From the NCBI GenBank assembly GCA_904501985.1, contig CAJGCT010000024.1:1-28527 (forward strand): 28,527 nt of DNA, in the 5' to 3' direction. Below are positions 15,587 through 23,376 of this stretch, piece by piece. Under the pieces are notes generated by a model. It searched no databases, was not told the DNA's origin, and worked only from the letters and a program-made list of their open reading frames with translations. The translations under genes were made by a program, and so were the position numbers. Origin of the DNA: an uncultured Clostridia bacterium. GTDB taxonomy: Bacteria; Bacillota; Clostridia; Oscillospirales; CAG-272. Every line of letters begins with the position of its first letter. Position 1 is the first letter of the stretch.

Positions 15587-17578
15587 TTAAATTCTATCAA
15601 CATCCGTCTTTCTTGCTTTTTTTATCGGCTCTGCGGACTTCAGTATAACCGCGCTCATTGCGGGGAGCGTTATTTTCAGCTCCCGACTTCCGTCAAATGC
15701 CGCAACTGTATCAAGTGCGCCCGGATTAAGTCTGCCGCCGCCGCCATATTCTTCGGCATCGCTTGAAAAGATCTCAAAATAGCGGTTATGCTTCATGTTT
15801 ACAAGCGTAAAGCCGTCTCTCGTCACAGGGGCAAAGTTTATTACAACAACAAGCTCTCTGCCACATTTATCAAGCCTGCGGTACGCTATAACGTTGATAT
15901 CATTCATTTCGGGATATATCCATTGGAAGCCGTCCCATGAGAAATCATTCTCCCACAGTGCCCCCTCCTCAAGATAAAGGCGATTGAGCGAGGCTGTGTA
16001 AAGCTGCGACTTTTTGTGCATATCGTAATCAAGCATAAACCACTCAAGCTCGTTTTCATAGTCCCATTCGCGGAAAGGAGCATACTCACTGCCCATGAAC
16101 ATAAGCTTCTTTCCGGGATGTGTCATCTGATAAGCGAGAAATGCTCTGAAACCTGCGAATTTCATACCGTAGTCGCCGAAATTCTTGTCCAGCAGCGAAA
16201 GCTTTCCGTGAACCACCTCATCGTGTGACACGGGAAGGATATAATTCTCATTAAGAGAGTACATCATCGGGAAAGTAAGCTTCTCATGCTTATACTTGCG
16301 GAATACCGGGTCGGTCATGATATAATCAAAGGTGTCGTTTGCCCATCCCATGTTCCATTTAAAGTTGAAGCCCAGCCCCCCCTCGTGAACGGGCTTTGTT
16401 ATCATAGGCCAATCGGTAGATTCCTCTGCAATCATAAGAGCATCGGGAAATTCGCCAAAAACCGTGGTGTTCAGTTTCTTGAAGAAGGCTATGGATTCAA
16501 GATTCTTATTTTCACCGTGCTCATTGGGAATCCACTCTCCGGGGTCGCGGTCAAAATCAAGATAAAGCATAGACGCCACCGCATCAACGCGAAGTCCGTC
16601 AACATGAAATTCGCGAAGCCAATAAAGGGCGTTTGATATAAGGAAGCACTCCACTTCGCACCTTGCAACGTCGAAGAAGCGAGTTCCCCACACCTTGTGC
16701 TCCATCCGGTCGTATCCCTGATACTCATAAAGCGGTTCGCCGTCGAACTCGTAAAGTCCGTGCTCGTCCTTGGGGAAATGAGCAGGCACCCAATCAAGTA
16801 TGACGCCAACACCTACAGAATGGAGCTTGTTTACAAAATATCTGAAATCATCGGGAGTACCGAATCTTGATGTAGGCGAATAATATCCGCACACCTGATA
16901 TCCCCACGAGCCGTCAAAGGGATGCTCGGCTATGGGGAGAAGCTCCACGTGGGTGTACCCCATCTGCTTTACATACGGTGCCAGCTCGTCCGCTATTTCG
17001 CGATATCCAAGATAATTTTCGCCGTCTTTTGTCGTGGCACCGTTTTTTGTTTTCCACGAGCCAAGATGTATTTCATAAATATTCATTGGAGCTCTGAAAA
17101 ATTCGGGTTTGCCCTTCTTTCCGAGAACATCCCCCGCACGTTTTTTCATCCACAGCTCATCCGACCATGCAAAATCTTTCTCGGTTATTATCTTTGAAGC
17201 TGTCCCCTTTAAGGTTTCGGAATACCGTGCGTACGGGTCTGCCTTTAAATGTATTCCGTTTTTTCCCGTAATGCGGTATTTGTAATTTGCGCCGTCAAGT
17301 GAGTATGCCGAAACGAGAGTATATTCGAAAACTCCCATGTCGGTTACGCGTTCCATCGGCGCGGTAGGCTTCCAATCATTGAAATCGCCTACGACCTCCA
17401 CGCTAAGCGCGTTTGGTGCCCACACGCGAAATGTATAAGAATATCCGCCGTCAGTTGTGCGGCAGTGACAGCCAAGGTAATCATATGCGTGAAAATTTGT
17501 TCCCTGATGGAAATAATAAGCGGCGGCATCACCGACACTTTCGGTTTTTTTCTTTTTATTAGCTCCTGCCTTTGCCAT
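15587..17578 (-). CDS. glgB: 1,4-alpha-glucan branching enzyme (GH13)
   Basis: A 663-residue protein that introduces alpha-1,6 branches into glycogen. A short lysine-rich N-terminus is followed by a CBM48 domain (about 45-125, FRVWAPNALSVEVVGDFNDW), the catalytic barrel and a C-terminal beta domain. Branching-enzyme motifs: DWVPAHF (262-268), HVDGLRVDAVASMLYLD with nucleophile D332, MIAEEST with acid/base E385, and SHDEVVHGK with D453. It is the first gene of the minus-strand glg operon, preceded by a ribosome site AAAGGA and a candidate extended -10 promoter about 70 bases upstream. Confidence 0.97.
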   Translation of the reverse strand: MAKAGANKKKKTESVGDAAAYYFHQGTNFHAYDYLGCHCRTTDGGYSYTFRVWAPNALSVEVVGDFNDWKPTAPMERVTDMGVFEYTLVSAYSLDGANYKYRITGKNGIHLKADPYARYSETLKGTASKIITEKDFAWSDELWMKKRAGDVLGKKGKPEFFRAPMNIYEIHLGSWKTKNGATTKDGENYLGYREIADELAPYVKQMGYTHVELLPIAEHPFDGSWGYQVCGYYSPTSRFGTPDDFRYFVNKLHSVGVGVILDWVPAHFPKDEHGLYEFDGEPLYEYQGYDRMEHKVWGTRFFDVARCEVECFLISNALYWLREFHVDGLRVDAVASMLYLDFDRDPGEWIPNEHGENKNLESIAFFKKLNTTVFGEFPDALMIAEESTDWPMITKPVHEGGLGFNFKWNMGWANDTFDYIMTDPVFRKYKHEKLTFPMMYSLNENYILPVSHDEVVHGKLSLLDKNFGDYGMKFAGFRAFLAYQMTHPGKKLMFMGSEYAPFREWDYENELEWFMLDYDMHKKSQLYTASLNRLYLEEGALWENDFSWDGFQWIYPEMNDINVIAYRRLDKCGRELVVVINFAPVTRDGFTLVNMKHNRYFEIFSSDAEEYGGGGRLNPGALDTVAAFDGSRELKITLPAMSAVILKSAEPIKKARKTDVDRI

Positions 17579-17643
17579 GTGCCATATCCTTTCCTGATGT
17601 TTTGCTTTGAATCTTAGTTTAGAAAATTATCATTCCATATAAG

Positions 17644-17652
17644 AGTATACCA
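17644..17652 (-). promoter_or_regulatory. Extended -10 element, candidate glg operon promoter
   Basis: TGG-TATACT on the minus strand (17652-17644) is an extended -10, with a predicted start near 17637 and a leader of about 60 bases to glgB. No good -35 is present at 16-18 bases, so activation or reliance on the extended element is possible. The same TTATGGTA core occurs in the flavodoxin-like gene promoter. Confidence 0.45.
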
Positions 17653-17679
17653 TAACGGGGCCAAAATATTACGTCGAAT

Positions 17680-17712
17680 TATATCGGCAAAAGCATATAT
17701 TCCGCCGAGATA
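17680..17712 (-). other. Imperfect hairpin directly after the recQ stop
   Basis: Arms TATATCGGC (17680-17688) and GCCGAGATA (17704-17712) pair at eight of nine positions. There is no T-tract after it, so it is not a convincing terminator, and readthrough from recQ into glgB remains possible. Confidence 0.3.
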
Positions 17713-17713
17713 C

Positions 17714-19543
17714 TCAATCCTCAGCTCGTACTATGTTTATTATCGCCGTTCCGTATCTATAAGCCTTTTCCTCGCCTATACCGCGCACTCTCATAAGAGA
17801 CAGCATATCACGGGGATGTGACGCAGCTATCTCACGAAGCGTAGAATCCGTAAATATGACATAAGCCGGAACTCCGCGCTTTTCTGCCGTATCACGGCGG
17901 AATTTCCGAAGCCGTTCATAAAGTGCTTCATCAGCCGGACTCATTCGAAGAGTCAGCGGCGTCTGTTTTGTGCTCTTACCCTTTTTCTGAGCTTTCTTAA
18001 CCTTTACCGTCATACGGTTGCCGGATGCAAGATAATTATCAAGCTTCGGGGAAATTGCAAGCACCGGATACTGCCCGCCGCTTCTTATAAGAAGTCCTTC
18101 CTCAATCATACGCTCAATCACATCTCTTATAAGTGACACCGGAAGTGATTCAAGCATTCCGAAGCCGCGCTCATGAGTAAATCCCATAGCACCCATGCGT
18201 CCGTTATCCGTGCCGTGGAGAAAATCTGCAATGAACATCGCCCCATACCGCTCACCGGTAACATCAATTGCCATACGGATGGCACGGACTGCATCCGTAA
18301 CGTCCTGAAGCTCGTAGTCGCCTCTGCAGGACGAGCATTTTTCGCATTTTTCAGTCTTCGGAGATTCTCCGAAATACCGGAGAATAAATCCGCGAAGGCA
18401 AGCCGTTGTTTTACAGTACGATATCATCCCGTCAAGCTTGTCATATCGGCGTTTTTTCGCAGCCTCAAGAGACTCGGCATCAAGATCTTCAGCATCATCC
18501 ACGCCGTTCTCTATAAGGAATTTCGCCGTATGTATGTCCGCCGCAGAGTACAGCAGTATGCAGTCAGCCTCGCTTCCGTCTCGCCCTGCTCTGCCTGCCT
18601 CCTGGTAGTACGATTCCATGGAAAGTGGAAAATTGTAATGTATTATAAATTCAACATCCGGCTTATCAATGCCCATACCAAAGGCATTTGTTGCAACAAT
18701 GATAGGCTTTACATCCCGTATAAAGTCATCCTGCGCCAAAGCTCGTTCATTATCGGAAAGACCTGCATGATACATTGTGATGGGGAATCCTGCCGCCAAA
18801 AGATGTGAGTATATCTTCTCCACATTCTTACGGGTCATAGCATATATGATTCCGGATTTTCCTTTGTTCTCCGAAAGATACTTTCGTATATAGTCGATTC
18901 GGGATTCCGTCTGCACAACTCCGAAATAGAGATTTGGACGGTCAAAGCCCGTGGTTATCTCATAGGGATGGTCAAGTGCCAGAAGCTCAAGCACATCATC
19001 CTTTACGTTCTTCGTAGCAGTAGCCGTAAATGCCGCCACAACCGGACGGCGGCTGAGTCCTGCAACAAAGTCGGATATATGGGTATAGCTGATTCTGAAA
19101 TCATGTCCCCACTGGGAAACGCAGTGTGCTTCATCTACCGCCACAAGAGATATATCAAGACCCGAGGCAAGCTCCAAAAATCCGTCGGTCATAAGCCTTT
19201 CGGGAGCTACGTAAATGATCTTATATTCGCCGCGGCGTATATTGGACAGTGCTAGTCCATACTGTCTTTGAGTCAGTGAGCTGTTGAGATATGCGGCACG
19301 AATACCGTTCTGATTAAGTGCCCCCACCTGATCCTTCATAAGCGAGATAAGAGGTGAGACAACAAGAGTAATTCCCGGAAGAAGCATTGCAGGTATCTGA
19401 TAGCAAATGGATTTTCCGGCTCCCGTGGGCATTACAGCCAACACATCCCGACCGTTCATTATATTGTCTATTATGATCTCCTGTCCCTCTCTGAACGAGG
19501 TGTATCCGTAGCAGCTTCGCAGAATGCTGTATTTATTCGCCAT
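17714..19543 (-). CDS. recQ: ATP-dependent DNA helicase RecQ
   Basis: A 609-residue 3'-5' DNA helicase acting in recombination repair. Order of domains: two RecA-like lobes with Walker A PTGAGKS (39-45), DEAH (137-140) and FTATAT (172-177), then AGRAGRDG (317-324). A zinc-binding domain follows with cysteines at about 377/382, 400, 403 and 406, then a winged helix. A C-terminal HRDC domain ends the protein (from about 525, LREIAASHPRDMLSLMRVRGIG). The length is that of the full bacterial RecQ. The SD is weak (GGGAG, 14 bases before ATG). It has its own good promoter downstream of the spoIIID terminator. Confidence 0.96.
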   Translation of the reverse strand: MANKYSILRSCYGYTSFREGQEIIIDNIMNGRDVLAVMPTGAGKSICYQIPAMLLPGITLVVSPLISLMKDQVGALNQNGIRAAYLNSSLTQRQYGLALSNIRRGEYKIIYVAPERLMTDGFLELASGLDISLVAVDEAHCVSQWGHDFRISYTHISDFVAGLSRRPVVAAFTATATKNVKDDVLELLALDHPYEITTGFDRPNLYFGVVQTESRIDYIRKYLSENKGKSGIIYAMTRKNVEKIYSHLLAAGFPITMYHAGLSDNERALAQDDFIRDVKPIIVATNAFGMGIDKPDVEFIIHYNFPLSMESYYQEAGRAGRDGSEADCILLYSAADIHTAKFLIENGVDDAEDLDAESLEAAKKRRYDKLDGMISYCKTTACLRGFILRYFGESPKTEKCEKCSSCRGDYELQDVTDAVRAIRMAIDVTGERYGAMFIADFLHGTDNGRMGAMGFTHERGFGMLESLPVSLIRDVIERMIEEGLLIRSGGQYPVLAISPKLDNYLASGNRMTVKVKKAQKKGKSTKQTPLTLRMSPADEALYERLRKFRRDTAEKRGVPAYVIFTDSTLREIAASHPRDMLSLMRVRGIGEEKAYRYGTAIINIVRAED

Positions 19544-19609
19544 AATACCGTTATATCTCCCGGGTTAACTGTCTGTTATTTTTACACTATGATCACACAC
19601 GATATATAT

Positions 19610-19638
19610 ATTATACAACATTTTTTATCGGATGTAAA
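19610..19638 (-). promoter_or_regulatory. Sigma-A promoter of recQ
   Basis: TTTACA (19638-19633), a 17-base spacer and TATAAT (19615-19610) on the minus strand, with a leader of about 60 bases before the recQ ATG. Confidence 0.7.
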
Positions 19639-19660
19639 TAGATTTTCACTTAATTGAATA

Positions 19661-19690
19661 AAAAAAGGAGCGCAATGCGCTCACCTTTTT
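19661..19690 (-). terminator. Intrinsic terminator of spoIIID
   Basis: GAGCGC/GCGCTC stem with loop AAT (19668-19682), lengthened by AAAAAGG/CCTTTTT pairing across a two-base bulge. On the minus strand it is followed by a run of seven T, which fits the end of spoIIID. Confidence 0.8.
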
Positions 19691-19708
19691 ATGTGCATAC
19701 CGCACAAA

Positions 19709-19978
19709 TCATTTTGAATTTTTTGTCTCTTTTACCGATTCGTATTTGCGTTTGGTAGCATTTCCACCTCGGATATGGCGCTCGGATTTGTTGGTGTCAA
19801 GAATTTTTGCCGCCTCTGTATACAGGGTATGGTCTATTCTTCTAAGTCGGCAGGAAATATCTTTATGTACAGTAGATTTGCTTATCCCAAACGCTGCGGC
19901 GGTGCTTCTCACCGTGCTTTTCTGTGTTATAAGGTATTCCGCCAGCTTGCGCGCTCTATCATCCGTGTCATAAAACAA
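19709..19978 (-). CDS. spoIIID: Sporulation transcriptional regulator SpoIIID
   Basis: An 89-residue DNA-binding protein of the mother cell. The core TVRSTAAAFGISKSTVHKDI is the SpoIIID helix-turn-helix, and the tail SERHIRGGNATKRKY matches the family's basic C-terminus. I chose TTG at 19978 as start. GAGGTGA lies five bases upstream, and from this codon the distance to TVR is the same as in the Bacillus subtilis protein as I recall it. A GTG at 19987 is in frame but lies inside that SD. In known spore formers SpoIIID is made under sigma-E and both activates and represses mother-cell genes. It ends at a strong terminator, then recQ. Confidence 0.93.
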   Translation of the reverse strand: MFYDTDDRARKLAEYLITQKSTVRSTAAAFGISKSTVHKDISCRLRRIDHTLYTEAAKILDTNKSERHIRGGNATKRKYESVKETKNSK

Positions 19979-19992
19979 GATGCTCACCTCGT

Positions 19993-20019
19993 TATAGTGT
20001 TGTTTGCTCTAACACTATA
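19993..20019 (-). promoter_or_regulatory. Perfect 9-bp dyad upstream of spoIIID
   Basis: TATAGTGTT (19993-20001) and AACACTATA (20011-20019) are perfect inverted repeats with a 9-base spacer. The dyad overlaps the candidate -10 and start of spoIIID and ends just before its SD, so it could be an operator or a leader hairpin. The spacer holds a CAAACAA stretch (minus strand) loosely like the core of the SpoIIID binding consensus. Confidence 0.45.
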
Positions 20020-20042
20020 TGTGCGGCACATGAATTTAATGA
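20014..20042 (-). promoter_or_regulatory. Candidate sigma-E promoter of spoIIID
   Basis: CATATAGT (20021-20014) matches the sigma-E -10 CATACAnT at all but one position. TCATTAA (20042-20036) is a partial -35 match at the preferred 14-base spacing. Known spoIIID genes use sigma-E, which supports the weak match. Confidence 0.35.
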
Positions 20043-20365
20043 CAAAAATAAATATTTGTAAAATTTTAGCAATGCTTTTTATGCATTTCGCCGATTTTTT
20101 TGCATTTAAGCATCCAAAAGACACCAATCATGCACTCTGCCTAATTTTTCAATCACTTTTTATGCATATTGGCAATAGCATATTTTGATAAAATAATTAA
20201 ATACTTAAATCATATGCTTTTTAGTTCTGCATATTTGCCGAAAATTGTATTTTTTGATTCCAAAATATCACAACACTACCAATTATGCGATTATCATGCT
20301 ATATAATTTTTATTTTATTCACAATTTGTATTTTGTCGGTACATTTTTATGCCGTCTAAAAATAG

Positions 20366-20371
20366 TATAAT
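20366..20371 (+). promoter_or_regulatory. Candidate -10 of the NAGPA-SLH gene
   Basis: TATAAT lies 45 bases before the ATG, but no good -35 is found 16-18 bases upstream, so this is a weak call. Confidence 0.3.
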
Positions 20372-20416
20372 AAAATTGTCGGATTCACACAAACCTGTTT
20401 TTGAAAGGATGTATCA

Positions 20417-23302
20417 ATGACACTAAAAAAACTCCAATCGGCACTTGGATTTATACTATCCGCTGTAATGATGGCAAATTACCCTATATGCGCACTTTCG
20501 TATACCGGACTTGGCACCGTAAATACACTCAAACGAGAAACAGTGGGCGGTGGTCTTTACTACAGTGAGCTTCAGTCGGTAACCGAAGACGATAAACAGC
20601 AGCACGCCTACATATTTGAATATGATTACCGTAACGGCGGCACCCTGCCCCTCGTGCGCTTCGGAAATACCGTATACGGCAAGGACAGACTGGGTTCTCT
20701 TGTCACCACCGAAGCCGGTGACGGAAAAACCGTCCTCGGCGCTATCAACGGTGATTTTTACAGTATGCAGACCGGCGTCCCAATGGGAATAATGATAGAC
20801 GGCGGACGGCTTATAACCACAGATGACTCTAAATATGCCCTTGGATTTTTGGAAAACGGCTCTGCCATTATTGGAAAGCCTAATGTTAAAATCTCAATAA
20901 CAAACCTTGATTCGGAGGGCGAGCCGAAAACAATAAACCATCTGAACAAATTTCCCACTATATGGGGAGCGTATATGCTCACAGAGGAATTTTCGTCCAC
21001 AACCATGTCTGCAACAGACTCCATAGAAATAGTAATCGAGCTTGACGGAGATATTTTAGCCTCCGGAAGTGTTGAGGGAACGGTCATAGAGGTGCACCAA
21101 GACAAAAGCAACTCTGAAATCCCATCGGGATGCGCTGTGCTTACCGTCTCAAACGACTGTGAGACTTATGGACTTTATACAGATTTCAGCGAGGGCGACC
21201 GTGTGCGAATAGACACGGAGTGCGCCGAAATATGGGACAGAATAGTTACAGCTGTTGGCGGTGGAGATCTGATACTCTCTGCCGGTCAAATGCCGGAGGG
21301 AATAATCGACGAGGATCATGAAAAAAACGTTAATCCACGCACTGCCGTAGGTCTTAAGCCGGACGGAAATGTGATATTTTTTGCCGTAGACGGCAGAAGC
21401 ACAGATTCCAGAGGACTTAAAATAGAAGCTCTCTCGGCTCTTATGGCTGAGCTTGGATGCACATACGCAATGAATCTTGACGGCGGCGGTTCAACCACCG
21501 TAATGGTCAAGCCGGCAGGCGATGCGGAAGCGGTATACATCAATACTCCGTCAGACGGAAGCTACCGCTCCGTATCAAACGGCATTCTGTTTCTTAGCAC
21601 ACATGAGCCTGACGGAGTTCCCGCGGCACTTAAGGTGTCTCCCAATACACCACTAATCCTTCGCGGAAGCACAATAGACTTCACCGCAGTACCGCTTGAC
21701 GGTGCCTATATGCCCTCCGAAGTTACGCTGGCGCCCGATTCGCTTATAACCGTCCTCGCCGAGGAATACCAGGGTGATATCGGATATGTCCACGACTGCA
21801 GCTTTACAGCGGGTCTTGTTGGCGGCGAGTACAAGCTGAGAGTCACAAACGGCCACATATCAGGTGATGTGAGCGTTATAGTTGCAGACAAGCTTGACGA
21901 TCTTAAAGTCACACCGGAATCGCTCCAAATAAAACCGGGCACCCTGCTCGAAATCACCATCGAAGCGATATACAACGGCAAACCCATTTATCACGATGCC
22001 GGTTCATTTTACTATACGCTTAACGGAGAACACAATGTACCGAATCCGGAGTCTTACCCCGATGCTATGATAGTATGCGATCTCGGATATCTTGACAAAG
22101 ACGGAAACTTCCAGGCTTTCGGCGGTGCATATGAGGGTGAGGTTGAGATTGGCGTATGGTTTGACGAGTTTGTGCGCTATGTTAATGTGAAAGTAAGCGA
22201 CGAGTCATATATACTGTCAGATTTTGAAGTGCAGGAAACCGAAGAAACTGAAGAAACCGAGGGAACCGAGGGAGATGTAGAAACCGAAGAAACCGAGGAA
22301 AATGCAATAGAATCATTCACGGCACAGGCGCCTACAGGCGAAATACAGCTCTCGTACTCCTCACACGGCTACAAGTCCGCAAGAGGACTAAAGCTTGATT
22401 TCACATACGATTCGGAATCCCACGGCAAAGTAATGGAGCTTAAGCCCACGCAGTCTGTTACAATATCTCCCGATTCGGAAGGCATCAAGCTTTGGATCTA
22501 CGGTTATAACAACGGTATTTTAGGTGTATCCGTATCGGATACAGATGGAAACATCTATGAGCTTTCCTATACTGTAACAAAGGACTATTCAAAGCAGATC
22601 GGATGGAAAGAGCTTACAGCTTCCATACCCGAATCTCTTAAAAATCAGGTGCTTTATCTTGATTCCCTGCTGACACTGAATGCCTCCGGTACAGGTACGC
22701 AGTCATACGTTATTGATATGCCGCATATCTACTACGGCAGAGAATCCGAGCCTGTTCTTATAGGTCTCGATGAGCACTGGGCGGCAGAATACATTCATAC
22801 GCTCTATGAGATGTATGTCATTCAAAACTTCGACTGTGAAACGGTTGACGGAAGACTTTACTATGATCCGGACAAGCAGCTTACAAGAGCAGAATTTGCA
22901 AAGCTTCTGGTGCTTTACACGGGAACTAATGCATTCCCCTATGTAAATGAGGGTCAGGCACTTGATGCAGATACCCCATACGACAAAGTACCGTACATTC
23001 GCGCGGCTTTGGCAAGCGGGCTTATGAGCGGACGTGGGGTTGACCAAAACGGAACTGTCATATTCGACCCCAATGCCACTATCACAAGGCAGGAAGCATT
23101 CAAGGTAATCGGTGCTCTGCTTGATACAGAGGGTACAGCTCTTGAATTCCCGGATGCCTCTGCGGTTGCCGATTGGGCATATGAGGGAGTATCAAAATGT
23201 GTTGGTGCAGGCATCGTAAGCGGCCGCTCCGACGGAACTTTAGCTCCCATGGCGACCATAACCCGTGCTGAATTTGCCGCACTTCTGACAAGGATAGGAT
23301 AA
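20417..23302 (+). CDS. Secreted phosphodiester glycosidase (NAGPA domain) protein with C-terminal SLH repeats
   Basis: 961 residues. Residues 1-27 form a signal peptide (KK, a hydrophobic core and a small-residue cleavage region). Residues about 100-395 form the NAGPA/phosphodiester glycosidase domain, with INGDFYSMQTGVPMG (110-124), NPRTAVGLKPDG and the MNLDGGGSTTVM signature (352-363). Two Ig-like beta segments follow (about 400-490 and 493-595), then an acidic ETEE-repeat linker (607-628) and a beta-rich region (636-770). Three SLH repeats (about 783-840, 845-900, 908-961) should hold it on the cell wall. The founding family member removes N-acetylglucosamine from a phosphodiester; bacterial members are linked to exopolysaccharide or wall glycans. 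The substrate here is unknown. AAAGGA lies eight bases before the ATG. Confidence 0.9.
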   Translation: MTLKKLQSALGFILSAVMMANYPICALSYTGLGTVNTLKRETVGGGLYYSELQSVTEDDKQQHAYIFEYDYRNGGTLPLVRFGNTVYGKDRLGSLVTTEAGDGKTVLGAINGDFYSMQTGVPMGIMIDGGRLITTDDSKYALGFLENGSAIIGKPNVKISITNLDSEGEPKTINHLNKFPTIWGAYMLTEEFSSTTMSATDSIEIVIELDGDILASGSVEGTVIEVHQDKSNSEIPSGCAVLTVSNDCETYGLYTDFSEGDRVRIDTECAEIWDRIVTAVGGGDLILSAGQMPEGIIDEDHEKNVNPRTAVGLKPDGNVIFFAVDGRSTDSRGLKIEALSALMAELGCTYAMNLDGGGSTTVMVKPAGDAEAVYINTPSDGSYRSVSNGILFLSTHEPDGVPAALKVSPNTPLILRGSTIDFTAVPLDGAYMPSEVTLAPDSLITVLAEEYQGDIGYVHDCSFTAGLVGGEYKLRVTNGHISGDVSVIVADKLDDLKVTPESLQIKPGTLLEITIEAIYNGKPIYHDAGSFYYTLNGEHNVPNPESYPDAMIVCDLGYLDKDGNFQAFGGAYEGEVEIGVWFDEFVRYVNVKVSDESYILSDFEVQETEETEETEGTEGDVETEETEENAIESFTAQAPTGEIQLSYSSHGYKSARGLKLDFTYDSESHGKVMELKPTQSVTISPDSEGIKLWIYGYNNGILGVSVSDTDGNIYELSYTVTKDYSKQIGWKELTASIPESLKNQVLYLDSLLTLNASGTGTQSYVIDMPHIYYGRESEPVLIGLDEHWAAEYIHTLYEMYVIQNFDCETVDGRLYYDPDKQLTRAEFAKLLVLYTGTNAFPYVNEGQALDADTPYDKVPYIRAALASGLMSGRGVDQNGTVIFDPNATITRQEAFKVIGALLDTEGTALEFPDASAVADWAYEGVSKCVGAGIVSGRSDGTLAPMATITRAEFAALLTRIG
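22235..22300 (+). repeat. Acidic Glu-Thr coding microrepeat (linker of the NAGPA-SLH protein)
   Basis: Degenerate repeats of GAAACCGAA/GAAACCGAG encode EETE-type residues 607-628, a flexible acidic spacer between the catalytic half and the wall-binding half. Such a tract can change length by slippage. Confidence 0.8.
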
Positions 23303-23317
23303 TTCATATTCCACATA

Positions 23318-23354
23318 AAAGCAACTGCCCGCAAAATTTGCGGGCAGTTGCTTT
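23318..23354. terminator. Bidirectional terminator between the NAGPA-SLH gene and mscL
   Basis: Perfect 15-bp stem (23318-23332 with 23340-23354) with a GC-rich core and AAA/TTT ends, loop AAAATTT. It lies between two convergent stops and fits both. Confidence 0.85.
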
Positions 23355-23376
23355 ATATGTAGTAAACAGCTTTTAA

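Larger units (their letters stand above)
19988..20416. other. 429-bp AT-rich intergenic control region between spoIIID and the NAGPA-SLH gene
   Basis: No coding frame with a ribosome site is seen. The region carries the spoIIID upstream signals, a 12-bp direct repeat CTTTTTATGCAT (20075-20086 and 20156-20167), three copies of GCATATT (20164, 20178, 20229) and two TTGTCGG copies near the promoter end. It diverges into spoIIID on the left and the large surface-protein gene on the right. Confidence 0.6.

Noticed and set aside
17579..17713. Riboswitch or attenuator upstream of glgB
   Set aside because: No hairpin with T-tract or recognisable aptamer is seen in the short leader. Only the weak post-recQ hairpin and an extended -10 are present.
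18173..18808. 211-codon plus-strand open frame
   Set aside because: Entirely antisense to recQ, with no protein-like features.
22235..22300. CRISPR-like or tandem DNA repeat
   Set aside because: The repeats are short, in frame and encode an acidic linker within an intact protein.
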